From: Thermincola carboxydiphila
Lineage (GTDB): Bacteria; Bacillota; Thermincolia; Thermincolales; UBA2595
Length of the DNA: 64,000 bases
Direction: 5' to 3'
Assembly (NCBI GenBank): GCA_016841725.1
Contig: JAENYP010000002.1
Location: 94,767-158,766 of the forward strand
The notes beneath the pieces are model-generated. The model was given only the letters and a program-made list of their open reading frames with translations. It did no database searches and had not been told where the DNA came from. This document shows, in pieces, positions 52,120-61,105 of this stretch (positions within the stretch are counted from its first letter, which is position 1; the number at the start of each line of letters is the position of its first letter). Both the position numbers and the translations under genes were made by a program.

Positions 52120-52843
52120 TATTCCAGAAGCCTGCCAAGTCAAGATCACCATTATTGATTTTCTCTAAGGCATCTTTTGCCGCCAGCTGTTCGGCCTCTT
52201 TCTTAGTCCGTCCGGTTCCTTCGCCCCACAGCCTGCCCAAGATACTCACCCCGGCAACAAAGGTCTTGCAGTGGTCGGGACCATGCTCCTTCATGATCTC
52301 ATAAGAAAGAGGGCTGTCACAGTATTTCTGGATTAGTTCCTGAAGGTGGGTCTTGTAGTCTGTGATAATACCCCCATCCTTAACCACCCTATCAATAACC
52401 GGGCCAAGCTTATCCAGGATAAACTTATAGGTTGTCTCCATTCCACGATCAAGGTAGATTGCTCCGATAAGGGATTCCATGGCATCTGCAAGGATTGAGG
52501 GACGTTCCCTGCCCCCGCTCCTTTCCTCTCCCTTTCCCATATACAAATAATCCCCCAGGCAGAGCGAACCGGCCACTTCTGCCAATGAAGGCTCACATAC
52601 GATACCTGCCCTGATCTTTGTCAGGGTCCCCTCCGGATACTGGGGATACTGCCTGTAAATATAATCACTGATAACCAGTTCCAGTACCGCATCTCCCAGA
52701 AATTCCAGCCGTTGGTTATGCTCCATCTCAGCGCTCTTGTTTTCATGGGCATAAGAACTATGAGTAAGAGCCAGGGTAAGGTGACCGCTGTTATCCCATG
52801 CAATACCCAAATTTGCTTTCAGTTTATTTAGGAATTCACTCAT
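52112..52843 (-). CDS. rnc: Ribonuclease III
   Basis: Cleaves double-stranded RNA in rRNA and mRNA processing. The 243-residue protein has the NQRLEFLGDAVLELV signature near 43-57, the second acidic site in DAMESLIGAIYLD and a C-terminal double-stranded-RNA-binding domain (about 160-230). It overlaps the fabF stop by 8 nt and the radical SAM gene start. Confidence 0.97.
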   Translation of the reverse strand: MSEFLNKLKANLGIAWDNSGHLTLALTHSSYAHENKSAEMEHNQRLEFLGDAVLELVISDYIYRQYPQYPEGTLTKIRAGIVCEPSLAEVAGSLCLGDYLYMGKGEERSGGRERPSILADAMESLIGAIYLDRGMETTYKFILDKLGPVIDRVVKDGGIITDYKTHLQELIQKYCDSPLSYEIMKEHGPDHCKTFVAGVSILGRLWGEGTGRTKKEAEQLAAKDALEKINNGDLDLAGFWNNE

Positions 52844-54074
52844 ATTTTTTCACTACCACAGTGGCATTATGACCACCAAATCCGAAGGAATTGGACATCG
52901 CCACATTGACATTACGGCTTACAGCCTTGTTGGGCACATAGTATAGATCACACTCAGGGTCCGGGTGTTCATAGTTAATCGTCGGGGGTATGATACTATT
53001 TAGAATCGCCTGAGTACAAATAATGGTTTCAATGCCCCCGGCAGCGCCAAGCAGGTGACCTGTCATCGACTTGGTGGAACTTATGGCAATATCCCGGGCA
53101 TGTTCCCGGAAAACTTTTTTAATGGCCTTGGTTTCGCTAATATCACCAACCGGAGTTGATGTGCCATGAGCGTTAATATAATCCACTGCTCCGGGGTCAA
53201 TACCGGCATCCCTGAGAGCAAGTTCCATAGCCCTGGCTGCACCCTCCCCTTCGGGATCTGAAGCAGTGATGTGATAAGCATCACAAGTTACTCCATATCC
53301 GGCCAATTCAGCATAAATCCGGGCATTCCTGGCCTGGGCATGGTCAAGTGATTCCAGAATCAGAACACCCGCACCTTCACCCATAATAAAACCGTCACGT
53401 TCCTTGTCAAAGGGACGGCTTGCCTTCTCAGGGTCATCATTCCTCGTGGACATAGCCTTCATGGAACAGAACCCCGCCATGGCCAGAGGTATAATCGGGG
53501 CCTCGGTGCCTCCTGTTACCATTACATCAACTTCACCCCTCTGGATAAGCCGGAAGGCTTCTCCGATAGAGTTTGTACTGGACGCACACGCACTGACACT
53601 GGTCAGGTTGGGTCCCTTAAAACCATAGTTAATAGCTACCTGGGCGCCTGCGATATTGGCAATCATCATCGGGACAAAGAAAGGGCTTATCCTGCCGGGG
53701 CCCTTTTCAATAAGAACCCTGGCCTGATTTTCCACGGTCTCAATGCCCCCAACACCTGAACCCAGCAGAATGCCGACACGCTCCTTTTCCAGTTGATCCG
53801 GTTGGATTCCGGCATCCTCCAGAGCTATATTTGTGGCCGCAATGGCAAAATGGGTATATCTATCCATCCTGCGGGCCTCTTTTTTATCAAGATAGTCTAA
53901 TGGATCAAAGTCTCTGATTTCACCGGCTATCCTGGTAGGCAGCTGGTGTGCATCAAACCGTGTGATTGGCACAATGCCGCTCCTGCCGTTGACAATTGAA
54001 TCCCAGAACTTATCCCGGCCCGTGCCGACTGGTGTGACCATCCCTACTCCGGTTACTACAACTCTTTTATCCAA
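52836..54074 (-). CDS. fabF: Beta-ketoacyl-ACP synthase II
   Basis: Elongates acyl-ACP with malonyl-ACP. It has 412 residues from TTG 54074 (GGGGTG 8 nt upstream), matching the family start DKRVVVTGVGMVTPVG; the frame from 54110 adds an unlikely basic stretch. The catalytic triad is visible as Cys in VSACASSTNSIG, His in NAHGTSTPVGD and His in KSMTGHLLGAAGG. It follows the FabK-like gene by 4 nt. Confidence 0.96.
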   Translation of the reverse strand: MDKRVVVTGVGMVTPVGTGRDKFWDSIVNGRSGIVPITRFDAHQLPTRIAGEIRDFDPLDYLDKKEARRMDRYTHFAIAATNIALEDAGIQPDQLEKERVGILLGSGVGGIETVENQARVLIEKGPGRISPFFVPMMIANIAGAQVAINYGFKGPNLTSVSACASSTNSIGEAFRLIQRGEVDVMVTGGTEAPIIPLAMAGFCSMKAMSTRNDDPEKASRPFDKERDGFIMGEGAGVLILESLDHAQARNARIYAELAGYGVTCDAYHITASDPEGEGAARAMELALRDAGIDPGAVDYINAHGTSTPVGDISETKAIKKVFREHARDIAISSTKSMTGHLLGAAGGIETIICTQAILNSIIPPTINYEHPDPECDLYYVPNKAVSRNVNVAMSNSFGFGGHNATVVVKKYE

Positions 54075-54078
54075 ATTG

Positions 54079-55035
54079 CTACACCCCACTCTCGGCCTTA
54101 TCCATCTCAAGAAGAAGTCTTTTAAAAATTTCTTTTACCGGTAATATATCTTTTATTTCACCGACTCTTTCCCCGGAAAAAACAAGTCCGTTCTCTATAT
54201 CACCCTCCTGTGACCTGATGAGAGCCTTTAGAATGCAGAAGGACCGGGAACATTTTTTGAGACAGTTGTCACAGGTTTCGGGTTTCAGGTTATCTCCATC
54301 AAACAGCCGCCTGATGAAACTGTTCATAATGCTCCTTCCCGGAAGTCCCACCGGACTCTGGATAAGAACAACATCTTCAGGCTCGGCCTTAAGGTACATT
54401 CTCTTAAATTCCTCTGAGGCATTACATTCCTCGCTGGCTACAAACCTGGTGCCCATCTGGACAGCATTGGCTCCCAGCCTGAAAGCCTCTTTAATGGCGC
54501 TCCCGTCAATAATTCCGCCTGCTGCAATAACGGGAATTTTAACAGCGGCTTTTACTTTGGGAAGAAGGTCCTTCATTGATTCCGAAGTACCCAAATGCCC
54601 TCCGGCTTCCTTGCCTTCAACAACTACCGCGGCGGCTCCCAGTTTTTCTGAAAGCTGGGCTAGTTTTGGTGTTGATACAATAGGCACAACCGGCACCCCG
54701 GAGGCTTTTCCCCAGGTAAACATATCCCTCGAAAACCCTGCCCCGGAAACAATCAGGTCAATACCTTCATCTATTGCAGCCTTAACAAGGTTGGCAAATT
54801 CCCTGGCAGCGAACATTATATTTATACCTACTATCCCCTTGGTTAAATCCCTGGCTTTGGCAATCTCTCTTTTTAATTCGTCAACACTCATCCCTGTTGC
54901 CGCGATCAAGCCTACTCCACCCTCTTCAGCAACAGCTGCGGCAAGGTCGGCTGTTGAAATCCTTACAGCCATGCCACCCTGTATTATAGGCATGTCAGGT
55001 ATTAAGTCCCCGATCTTAAAGTCCGGAAATTTCAT
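54079..55035 (-). CDS. FabK/nitronate monooxygenase-like flavoprotein with C-terminal Cys cluster
   Basis: FMN-dependent TIM-barrel protein related to enoyl-ACP reductase II and nitronate monooxygenase. It has 318 residues from ATG 55035 (GGAGGAG just upstream). Shared motifs are MPIIQGGMAVRIST, KEAGGHLG with the histidine, and VPVIAAGGI-type phosphate binding. Unlike the neighbouring FabK it has CDNCLKKCSRSFC near residue 263, a CxxCxxxCxxxxC cluster that might bind iron-sulfur or zinc. It lies between acpP and fabF, so a lipid role is likely, but it may not be the main reductase. Confidence 0.82.
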   Translation of the reverse strand: MKFPDFKIGDLIPDMPIIQGGMAVRISTADLAAAVAEEGGVGLIAATGMSVDELKREIAKARDLTKGIVGINIMFAAREFANLVKAAIDEGIDLIVSGAGFSRDMFTWGKASGVPVVPIVSTPKLAQLSEKLGAAAVVVEGKEAGGHLGTSESMKDLLPKVKAAVKIPVIAAGGIIDGSAIKEAFRLGANAVQMGTRFVASEECNASEEFKRMYLKAEPEDVVLIQSPVGLPGRSIMNSFIRRLFDGDNLKPETCDNCLKKCSRSFCILKALIRSQEGDIENGLVFSGERVGEIKDILPVKEIFKRLLLEMDKAESGV

Positions 55036-55126
55036 TTCTCTCCTCCATTTCTTCACTGCAGAAAGGACACAAGGCTGACAAACTCTGCAGTAAAAACCCT
55101 CAAAGACCAGTCAGAATAATTCGTAA

Positions 55127-55154
55127 GGAGTCCCGCAGGTATCCACGGGACTCC
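55127..55154 (-). terminator. Hairpin after acpP
   Basis: GGAGTCCCG and CGGGACTCC form a perfect 9-bp stem 12 nt after the acpP stop. No T run follows, so it may be a partial terminator or an mRNA-stabilising end. Confidence 0.5.
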
Positions 55155-55166
55155 GGTAAACCATGC

Positions 55167-55406
55167 TTACTGGTTTTCCTTTTCTTCGATGTATTTGACA
55201 GCATTTCCCACAGTTTTAATTTTTTCAGCATCCTCATCAGGAATTTCCATATCAAATTCCTCCTCAAAAGCCATAACCAGTTCAACTATATCTAATGAGT
55301 CTGCACCCAGGTCATCTACAAACGTGGATTCCAAGGTTACCTCGTCATCTTCGACACTCAACTGGTCCACGATTATACTTTTCACCTTGTCAAAAACAGC
55401 TGACAT
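55167..55406 (-). CDS. acpP: Acyl carrier protein
   Basis: Carries growing acyl chains on a phosphopantetheine arm. It has 79 residues from ATG 55406, 8 nt after GGAGGTG. The attachment serine is Ser37 in [14 protein letters not shown]. It is acidic, as expected. It follows fabG by 41 nt. Confidence 0.97.
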   Translation of the reverse strand: MSAVFDKVKSIIVDQLSVEDDEVTLESTFVDDLGADSLDIVELVMAFEEEFDMEIPDEDAEKIKTVGNAVKYIEEKENQ

Positions 55407-55447
55407 TTCCAGCACCTCCTTCCAGTAAACATCTAAGTATTTTCAAA

Positions 55448-56191
55448 TTACTGCATTACCATCCCGCCATCAACAGCGATGGTCTGCCCAGTAATATAAC
55501 TGGCCGCATCAGATGCCAGGAACAAAACCGCATCTGCCACATCCTGAGGATTTCCAATCCTGCCAAGAGGAATCTGGTTTATAAGCTCTTTTTTCATATC
55601 CTCAGGGAGAGCATCTGTCATCTGTGTTTCAATAAACCCGGGGGCTACGGCATTACATGTAATCCCCCGCGAACCCAGCTCCCTGGCTACCGATTTTGAA
55701 AAACCGATAATTCCTGCCTTGGAAGCCCCATAATTGGCCTGTCCGGCATTCCCCATCAGACCAATCACAGACGATATGCTGACGATCCTCCCATACCTCT
55801 GTTTCATCATTATCCTGGAAACAGCCTTGGTACAAAGGAACGTGCCTTTTAAGTTTACATTGAGAACTGCATCCCAGTCCTCCTCTTTCATCCGTAATAA
55901 CAGTGTATCTCGGGTGATACCGGCATTATTCACCAAAATATCTATTCTGCCAAATTCATCTGCGGCTTTTTTTACAAAATCATTGACTTCATCGGCAACA
56001 GTAACATTTCCTGATAGTTCCAGGGCCCGCTGACCCATATTCCGGATTTCGGCAGCAACTTCGGCAACTGATTCCCGGTTAAGGTCAACTACTGCCACAT
56101 CAGCTCCACATTCTGCAAGCCTGAGAGCTATCGTCCTTCCTATACCGCGTCCGGCACCGGTAACAAGCGCAGTTTTACCTCTAAGAACCAT
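55448..56191 (-). CDS. fabG: 3-oxoacyl-ACP reductase
   Basis: NADPH-dependent short-chain dehydrogenase for the first reduction of fatty acid elongation. The 247-residue protein has TGAGRGIGRTIA near 11-22, NNAG at about 88-91 and the catalytic Ser-Tyr-Lys in ISSVIGLMGNAGQANYGASK. It starts 1 nt after fabD. Confidence 0.96.
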   Translation of the reverse strand: MVLRGKTALVTGAGRGIGRTIALRLAECGADVAVVDLNRESVAEVAAEIRNMGQRALELSGNVTVADEVNDFVKKAADEFGRIDILVNNAGITRDTLLLRMKEEDWDAVLNVNLKGTFLCTKAVSRIMMKQRYGRIVSISSVIGLMGNAGQANYGASKAGIIGFSKSVARELGSRGITCNAVAPGFIETQMTDALPEDMKKELINQIPLGRIGNPQDVADAVLFLASDAASYITGQTIAVDGGMVMQ

Positions 56192-56192
56192 T

Positions 56193-57125
56193 CTATATAA
56201 CCTCCTTCAAATTATCAAGGGTCTTTTCCAATGACGTTACATCCTCGACATTTAAAAATATTTTTTCCCTGACAATTTTTTTGCCTAATCCCGACAATAC
56301 CTTACCCGGGCCTATTTCAATAAATACTTCTGTACCTATTTCCACCAACTGCCTGGCACACTCTTCCCACCTTACAGGACTGCTGACCTGCCTTGTCAGC
56401 AGCCGCCTGACCTCGGCAGCGGAACCGGCCGTTTCGGCGGTAACATTTGAAATCAGCGGACAGACAGGGTCATTAAATGTAACCTTTTCCAGCTCTACAG
56501 CAAGTCTCTCAGCTGCTTCCTGCATCAAACTTGAATGAAAAGGTCCGCTCACCTGTAATGGAACGACTCTCTTAGCCCCATATTCAAGGCATAACTCCAT
56601 GGCCTTATTGAGGGCCTGTGTCTCACCTGCGATTACAATCTGGCCGGGACAATTATAGTTGGCAACTTCCACTACACCTTCCAGCGAGGCTTGTTGACAG
56701 GCTTTGCGCACATTATCGGTATCCAGCCCCAGAACCGCTGCCATCCCGGCATCAGAGGAGCAAGCCTGCATAAAAAGTCCCCGTTTCCTGACCAACTGAA
56801 CTGCATCCGGAAATGCCAAGGCCTCTGCGGCCACCAGGGCAGAGTATTCCCCAAGGCTGTGCCCGGCAGCAGCATCAGGAGTTATGCCATGTTCCCGCAG
56901 TACCTCCCGGCAGGCCGCACTTACGGTAAGAATTGCCGGCTGGGTATTGGAGGTCAATTTCAACTCCTCCTCAGGGCCTTCAAAACACAGCTTCTTCAAG
57001 TCAAATCCAAGGACCTCATCAGCCTGCTCAAAAACCTGCCTGGCAGCCGAAAAATTATTATATAATTCCTTTCCCATACCTACATATTGCGACCCCTGTC
57101 CGGGGAAAATGAATGCAGTTTTCAA
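56193..57125 (-). CDS. fabD: Malonyl-CoA:ACP transacylase
   Basis: Loads malonate from CoA onto ACP. The 310-residue protein has FPGQGSQYVGMGKEL at 6-20, the nucleophile in GHSLGEYSALV, and GPFHSSLM with the catalytic histidine. It is 2 nt after fabK. Confidence 0.96.
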   Translation of the reverse strand: MKTAFIFPGQGSQYVGMGKELYNNFSAARQVFEQADEVLGFDLKKLCFEGPEEELKLTSNTQPAILTVSAACREVLREHGITPDAAAGHSLGEYSALVAAEALAFPDAVQLVRKRGLFMQACSSDAGMAAVLGLDTDNVRKACQQASLEGVVEVANYNCPGQIVIAGETQALNKAMELCLEYGAKRVVPLQVSGPFHSSLMQEAAERLAVELEKVTFNDPVCPLISNVTAETAGSAAEVRRLLTRQVSSPVRWEECARQLVEIGTEVFIEIGPGKVLSGLGKKIVREKIFLNVEDVTSLEKTLDNLKEVI

Positions 57126-57127
57126 GG

Positions 57128-58063
57128 CTACACCTCCAGGTTGACCACTACTGACCGGGCTCCTGTGATTATTTCATTTATAATCTCCTCAGCTGTTTTA
57201 ATCTCTTTTATCAGGCCCGCTATCTGTCCACAGGCAACAGTGCCTGTTTCTGTGTCACCATCAATCATTGCCGATTTCAGCTTCCCGGCGCCGAGTTCCT
57301 CCATTTCCGCAACAGGTGCACAGTTTCTTTCCATTTCTTCATAAAGTTTGGTCAGCTTGTTTTTCAGTGACCTTACCGGATGCCCGGTAGCGCGGCCGCT
57401 GACTGCAGTATCCCTGTCCTTTGCCTTTAAAATCATCTGTTTGATATTGCCGTGAATTTCACACTCCAGGGCACACATAAACCTCGTTCCAATCTGCACT
57501 CCTGCTGCTCCAAGGGCAAGAGCCGCAACCACTCCCCTGCCGTCTGCTATTCCCCCGGCAGCTATGACTGGTATTTTCACAGCATCAACAACCTGAGGAA
57601 CCAGCGCCATTGTAGTTAATTCACCAATATGCCCTCCTGATTCCGTACCTTCGGCCACTACAGCATCAACTCCTGCCTTTTCCAGCCGCTGAGCCAGGGC
57701 CACAGACGGAATAACAGGGATAACTTTGGTCCCTATTTCCTTAAGCTGAGGAATGTATTTTGCGGGGTTTCCGGCTCCGGTTGTAATCACCGGCACCTTT
57801 TCTTCCAGAATTACCTGCATTACCTCTTCAACAAAGGGTGACATCATCATAACATTGACCCCAAAAGGCTTAGCCGTTATTTCCCTGGCCTTTCTTACCT
57901 GTTCCCGGACCCATTTTCCGTCATTATGGCCTGACCCGATGATACCCAGGCCCCCGGCTTCAGATACGGCCGCTGCCAGCGAAGCTGTAGAAACCCATGC
58001 CATCCCGCCTTGAATAATGGGATACTCTATACCCAGTAAATCACAGATCACAGTTTTTTTCAT
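57128..58063 (-). CDS. fabK: Enoyl-ACP reductase II
   Basis: FMN-dependent enoyl-ACP reductase, replacing FabI. The 311-residue protein has YPIIQGGMAWVSTASLAAAV near 14-33, GTESGGHIG with the catalytic histidine and IPVIAAGGIADGRGV with the phosphate site. No Cys cluster is present, unlike the paralogue downstream. Its place between fabH and fabD is the standard one. Confidence 0.94.
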   Translation of the reverse strand: MKKTVICDLLGIEYPIIQGGMAWVSTASLAAAVSEAGGLGIIGSGHNDGKWVREQVRKAREITAKPFGVNVMMMSPFVEEVMQVILEEKVPVITTGAGNPAKYIPQLKEIGTKVIPVIPSVALAQRLEKAGVDAVVAEGTESGGHIGELTTMALVPQVVDAVKIPVIAAGGIADGRGVVAALALGAAGVQIGTRFMCALECEIHGNIKQMILKAKDRDTAVSGRATGHPVRSLKNKLTKLYEEMERNCAPVAEMEELGAGKLKSAMIDGDTETGTVACGQIAGLIKEIKTAEEIINEIITGARSVVVNLEV

Positions 58064-58103
58064 CTAATTCCTCCTACAGTGATTATTCCAAAACTTCTCC
58101 CGG

Positions 58104-59132
58104 CTATACTGCCCATCTGATTACCCCGGCCCCCCAGGTAAGGCCGGCTCCGAAGCCCACCAGGGCAATATTGTCACCTTTTTTGATTCTCCCTTCAAGC
58201 AATGCTTCATGCAGGGCAACCGGTATTGATGCCGAAGACGTATTTCCGTATTTAGCTACATTTACATATACTTTTTCATCCGGCAGTCTCAGCCTCTTTG
58301 CTGCAGCCTTGATAATCCTGATATTGGCCTGGTGAGGTATAAAGAGATTTATGTCCCCGTTTGTCATCCCGGCCTTTAAAACAGCATTGGCAGCACATTC
58401 ACCCATAATGCGGACGGCAAATTTAAATACTTCGGAACCAGCCATTTGTAAATATTCTGCGTATCCGGCCCTGCTGTCTTTTCCTGCAGCTCCCGGTATC
58501 CCGCAGCACGTGGACCCGGCAGCGCTGAGCTTTAACAACTCGCCGCCGGAACCGTCGGAGCCCAGTTCGAGGGAAAGAATACCAAACCCCTGGGCCACTG
58601 GTCCTAACACTACCGCACCGGCACCGTCTCCAAATAAAACACAGGTATTCCTGTCACCCCAGTCAATTACCCTGGATAGAGCCTCTGCTCCAATAACCAA
58701 AACTGTCTGATACATACCGGTCTTAACAAACTGACCGGCTACAGCCAATGCATAGACAAAACCGGTACATCCTGCGGAAACGTCAAATGCTGCAGCTTTT
58801 GTGGCGCCTATCTTTTCCTGGACCAGACAGGCCGTTGACGGAAAGTACATATCAGGCGTTACAGTGGCCACAACAATTAAATCAACTGCATCAGGTGTTA
58901 ATCCGGCATTTTCCAGCGCCATTTCTCCTGCCTTTACGGCGAGGTCAGAAGTTGTCATGGTTTGGTCAATTATCCTGCGCTCTCCGATACCTGTCCTTGT
59001 TTTCACCCATTCATCAGAGGTATCAACCATTTTTTCCAGTTCCTGGTTTGTTAATACCCTCTCCGGAAGACAAATACCGGTACCGGTTATCCCCACCGGT
59101 ATGTTACCCACTGGCACTGTCATCATCTCCAT
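58104..59132 (-). CDS. fabH: Beta-ketoacyl-ACP synthase III
   Basis: Starts fatty acid synthesis by joining an acyl-CoA primer to malonyl-ACP. The 342-residue protein has the active Cys122 in VSAGCTGFVYA, His in HQANIRII and Asn in YGNTSSASIP. The longest start (59132) overlaps plsX by 29 nt. A GTG at 59117 is 9 nt after GGAG and may be the true start. Confidence 0.95.
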   Translation of the reverse strand: MEMMTVPVGNIPVGITGTGICLPERVLTNQELEKMVDTSDEWVKTRTGIGERRIIDQTMTTSDLAVKAGEMALENAGLTPDAVDLIVVATVTPDMYFPSTACLVQEKIGATKAAAFDVSAGCTGFVYALAVAGQFVKTGMYQTVLVIGAEALSRVIDWGDRNTCVLFGDGAGAVVLGPVAQGFGILSLELGSDGSGGELLKLSAAGSTCCGIPGAAGKDSRAGYAEYLQMAGSEVFKFAVRIMGECAANAVLKAGMTNGDINLFIPHQANIRIIKAAAKRLRLPDEKVYVNVAKYGNTSSASIPVALHEALLEGRIKKGDNIALVGFGAGLTWGAGVIRWAV

Positions 59133-60123
59133 TCGGTTTCTCCATAATACTGTCTTTTATGCAATTAACTACATGAATCTCAACACATTCCTTGGCCACC
59201 CGGATGGCGTTTTTGATTGCCCGGGCTTGTGAACTGCCGTGGCTGATAACCGCTACTCCATTAACTCCCAGGAGGGGAGCTCCGCCGCTTTCAGCATAAT
59301 CAATTTTTTTCCTGAGGCCCTTGGCCTGTGAAAATACCAGGGCAGCGCCGATTTTGACAAAGATGTTTTTCATGAACTCTTCTCTGAGCATAGACATAAG
59401 GTCCTTGGCCAGGCCTTCACCAAATTTCAGGACAATATTGCCCACAAAGCCGTCACATACAATAACATCGGCAATGCCGCCCGTAATGTCGCGGCCTTCG
59501 ACATTGCCCACAAAATTCAGCCCACTTTCCTTAATAAGCTTATACGCTTCCACGTACAGGGGATTCCCCTTGGTTTCTTCTTCACCGATATTAAGCAGGC
59601 CAATCCTGGGGTTTGCTGCACCAAGAATCTTATTAGAATAAATACTTCCCATAACCGCAAACTGAAGGAGGTTTTGGGGGTCACATACCGCATTTGCGCC
59701 AACATCCAGAAAAAGGCTTCTGCCTTTTACTGTGGGAAGCACACTGGCAATAGCCGGGCGGTGAATGCCTTTTATCCGGCCCAGTCCCAGCAGGGCCGCA
59801 CCCATAGCCGCTCCCGTATTGCCTGCCGAAACAACCGCATCAGCAGCGCCTTCTTTTACCAGCCTGGTACTGACAACGACAGATGAATTCTTCTTCCTTC
59901 TAAGAGCTGCTCCAGGCGCTTCTCCCATTTCAATTACTTCCGGAGCATGAATCACGGAAACAGCGGCATTTCCGATTTCATATTGGGCCAATTCCTTTTT
60001 GATCCTGACCTCATCCCCGACCAGGATTATTTCCAAGCCAAGCTCCTGTGAAGCTTCAACTGCGCCTTTGACTGTTTCAACAGGGGCGTAATCGCCTCCC
60101 ATGGCATCAATCGCGATTTTCAA
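59104..60123 (-). CDS. plsX: Phosphate acyltransferase PlsX
   Basis: Converts acyl-ACP to acyl-phosphate for phospholipid synthesis by the PlsX/PlsY route. It has 339 residues from TTG 60123, preceded by GAGGAGGGAG and matching the family start LKIAIDAMGGDYAP. The frame from 60189 would run far into fapR. The GNVEGRDI and DGFVGNIVLKFGEG motifs are present. The start overlaps the fapR end by 17 nt. Confidence 0.95.
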   Translation of the reverse strand: MKIAIDAMGGDYAPVETVKGAVEASQELGLEIILVGDEVRIKKELAQYEIGNAAVSVIHAPEVIEMGEAPGAALRRKKNSSVVVSTRLVKEGAADAVVSAGNTGAAMGAALLGLGRIKGIHRPAIASVLPTVKGRSLFLDVGANAVCDPQNLLQFAVMGSIYSNKILGAANPRIGLLNIGEEETKGNPLYVEAYKLIKESGLNFVGNVEGRDITGGIADVIVCDGFVGNIVLKFGEGLAKDLMSMLREEFMKNIFVKIGAALVFSQAKGLRKKIDYAESGGAPLLGVNGVAVISHGSSQARAIKNAIRVAKECVEIHVVNCIKDSIMEKPNGDDDSASG

Positions 60124-60703
60124 TTCTTGCTCCCTCCTCGAGGTCAACGGCAAATACTCTGAATTTGCCTTTAAAAACCACCTCGGCACCGGATTTGGAT
60201 GTTACCGAAATATTATATTTATTACCACTTTTGCTGTTTATAACCGCTTTTGCCACAATTCTCTCCCCCAGGGAAATGGGCCTTTCAAACGACACCCTGG
60301 CCACACCCGTAAGAGCCACCTCGGCATCAACAATGGCTACAGCCAATGAATTTGCCTGGGCAAACAGGATATGCCCCCTGGCAATCCGGTTCTTCTCAAA
60401 CACCATGTCTCCGGTTATCTCCAGGAGAGACAGGCCGGACTTTTCAAGTTCAAGGTCGATCAGATCACCAATTATTTCCCTGCCTGCCAGGGACTTGACC
60501 TTGACATAGGAATTCTCAGCATACTGCTTTGTCCTTTCACGGAGTTCAGGAATACCCAGTTCAAGCCTGTCGAGCCTGATAGTCTGTACACTGACATTAA
60601 ACATGCGGGCCAGTTCCTCATCTGTAACAAACGGGTTCCCTGCAATATATGAATTTAGTCTTTTGTGTCTAATGGGTTTCGGCAGATTCACACTCCCCAT
60701 CAT
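60107..60703 (-). CDS. fapR: Fatty acid biosynthesis repressor FapR
   Basis: Transcriptional repressor released by malonyl-CoA. The 198-residue protein has an N-terminal helix-turn-helix (FVTDEELARMFNVSVQTIRL region, about 25-45), a linker helix and a C-terminal hot-dog domain (about 80-190) for malonyl-CoA. It is the first gene of the fapR-plsX-fabH-fabK-fabD-fabG-acpP operon. A palindrome at 60731-60747 just upstream is a good candidate for its own operator. Confidence 0.95.
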   Translation of the reverse strand: MMGSVNLPKPIRHKRLNSYIAGNPFVTDEELARMFNVSVQTIRLDRLELGIPELRERTKQYAENSYVKVKSLAGREIIGDLIDLELEKSGLSLLEITGDMVFEKNRIARGHILFAQANSLAVAIVDAEVALTGVARVSFERPISLGERIVAKAVINSKSGNKYNISVTSKSGAEVVFKGKFRVFAVDLEEGARIENRD

Positions 60704-60730
60704 GGCCCACCACCTGAAATTGATTTAAAT

Positions 60731-60747
60731 TTAGTACCTGGTCCTAA
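60731..60747. promoter_or_regulatory. FapR operator
   Basis: TTAGTACCTGGTCCTAA is a near-perfect palindrome (TTAG-AC-C / G-GT-CTAA) close to the known FapR box of Bacillus. It lies just downstream of the fapR promoter, where a bound repressor would block transcription. Confidence 0.8.
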
Positions 60748-60751
60748 CATT

Positions 60752-60780
60752 AGTATATAATACCACCTTATATATTGCAA
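60752..60780 (-). promoter_or_regulatory. fapR operon promoter
   Basis: On the minus strand TTGCAA (60780-60775), 17 bp, TATACT (60757-60752). The expected start of transcription falls at the edge of the FapR operator. Confidence 0.7.
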
Positions 60781-60829
60781 TACATCACAGAAAATTATTC
60801 CTCCATACTCACACAACTGTTCAAACCGT

Positions 60830-60859
60830 AAAAAAGCAGGCTGTCCTCTGACAGCCTGC
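60830..60859 (-). terminator. Terminator of rpmF
   Basis: GCAGGCTGTC and GACAGCCTGC make a perfect 10-bp stem with a 4-nt loop, followed on the minus strand by TTTTTTA. It separates yceD-rpmF from the fapR operon. Confidence 0.88.
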
Positions 60860-60901
60860 CATAATATTTGATCAGTTAAAAACCTGATACGACCGGTGTA
60901 A

Positions 60902-61084
60902 TTATTCATTTACGGTTGCAATAACCTCTTTATCCTTATAATAGCCGCATTCCGGGCAAACCCGGTGAGGCATTTTGGGTTCATGGCATTGCGGGCATGA
61001 AATGAACCCCGGGGCTTCTATCTTCTGCTGTGCTCTGCGCATGTTTTTCCTTGTTTTGGAATGTCTTCTCTTCGGTACTCCCAT
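60902..61084 (-). CDS. rpmF: 50S ribosomal protein L32
   Basis: Large-subunit protein of 60 residues. It begins MGVPKRRHSKTRKNMRRA and has a zinc ribbon CPQCHEPKMPHRVCPECG (C+ form with four cysteines). It is 21 nt after yceD, its usual partner. Confidence 0.96.
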   Translation of the reverse strand: MGVPKRRHSKTRKNMRRAQQKIEAPGFISCPQCHEPKMPHRVCPECGYYKDKEVIATVNE

Positions 61085-61105
61085 TTCCTACACCTCCTTT
61101 AGGTC

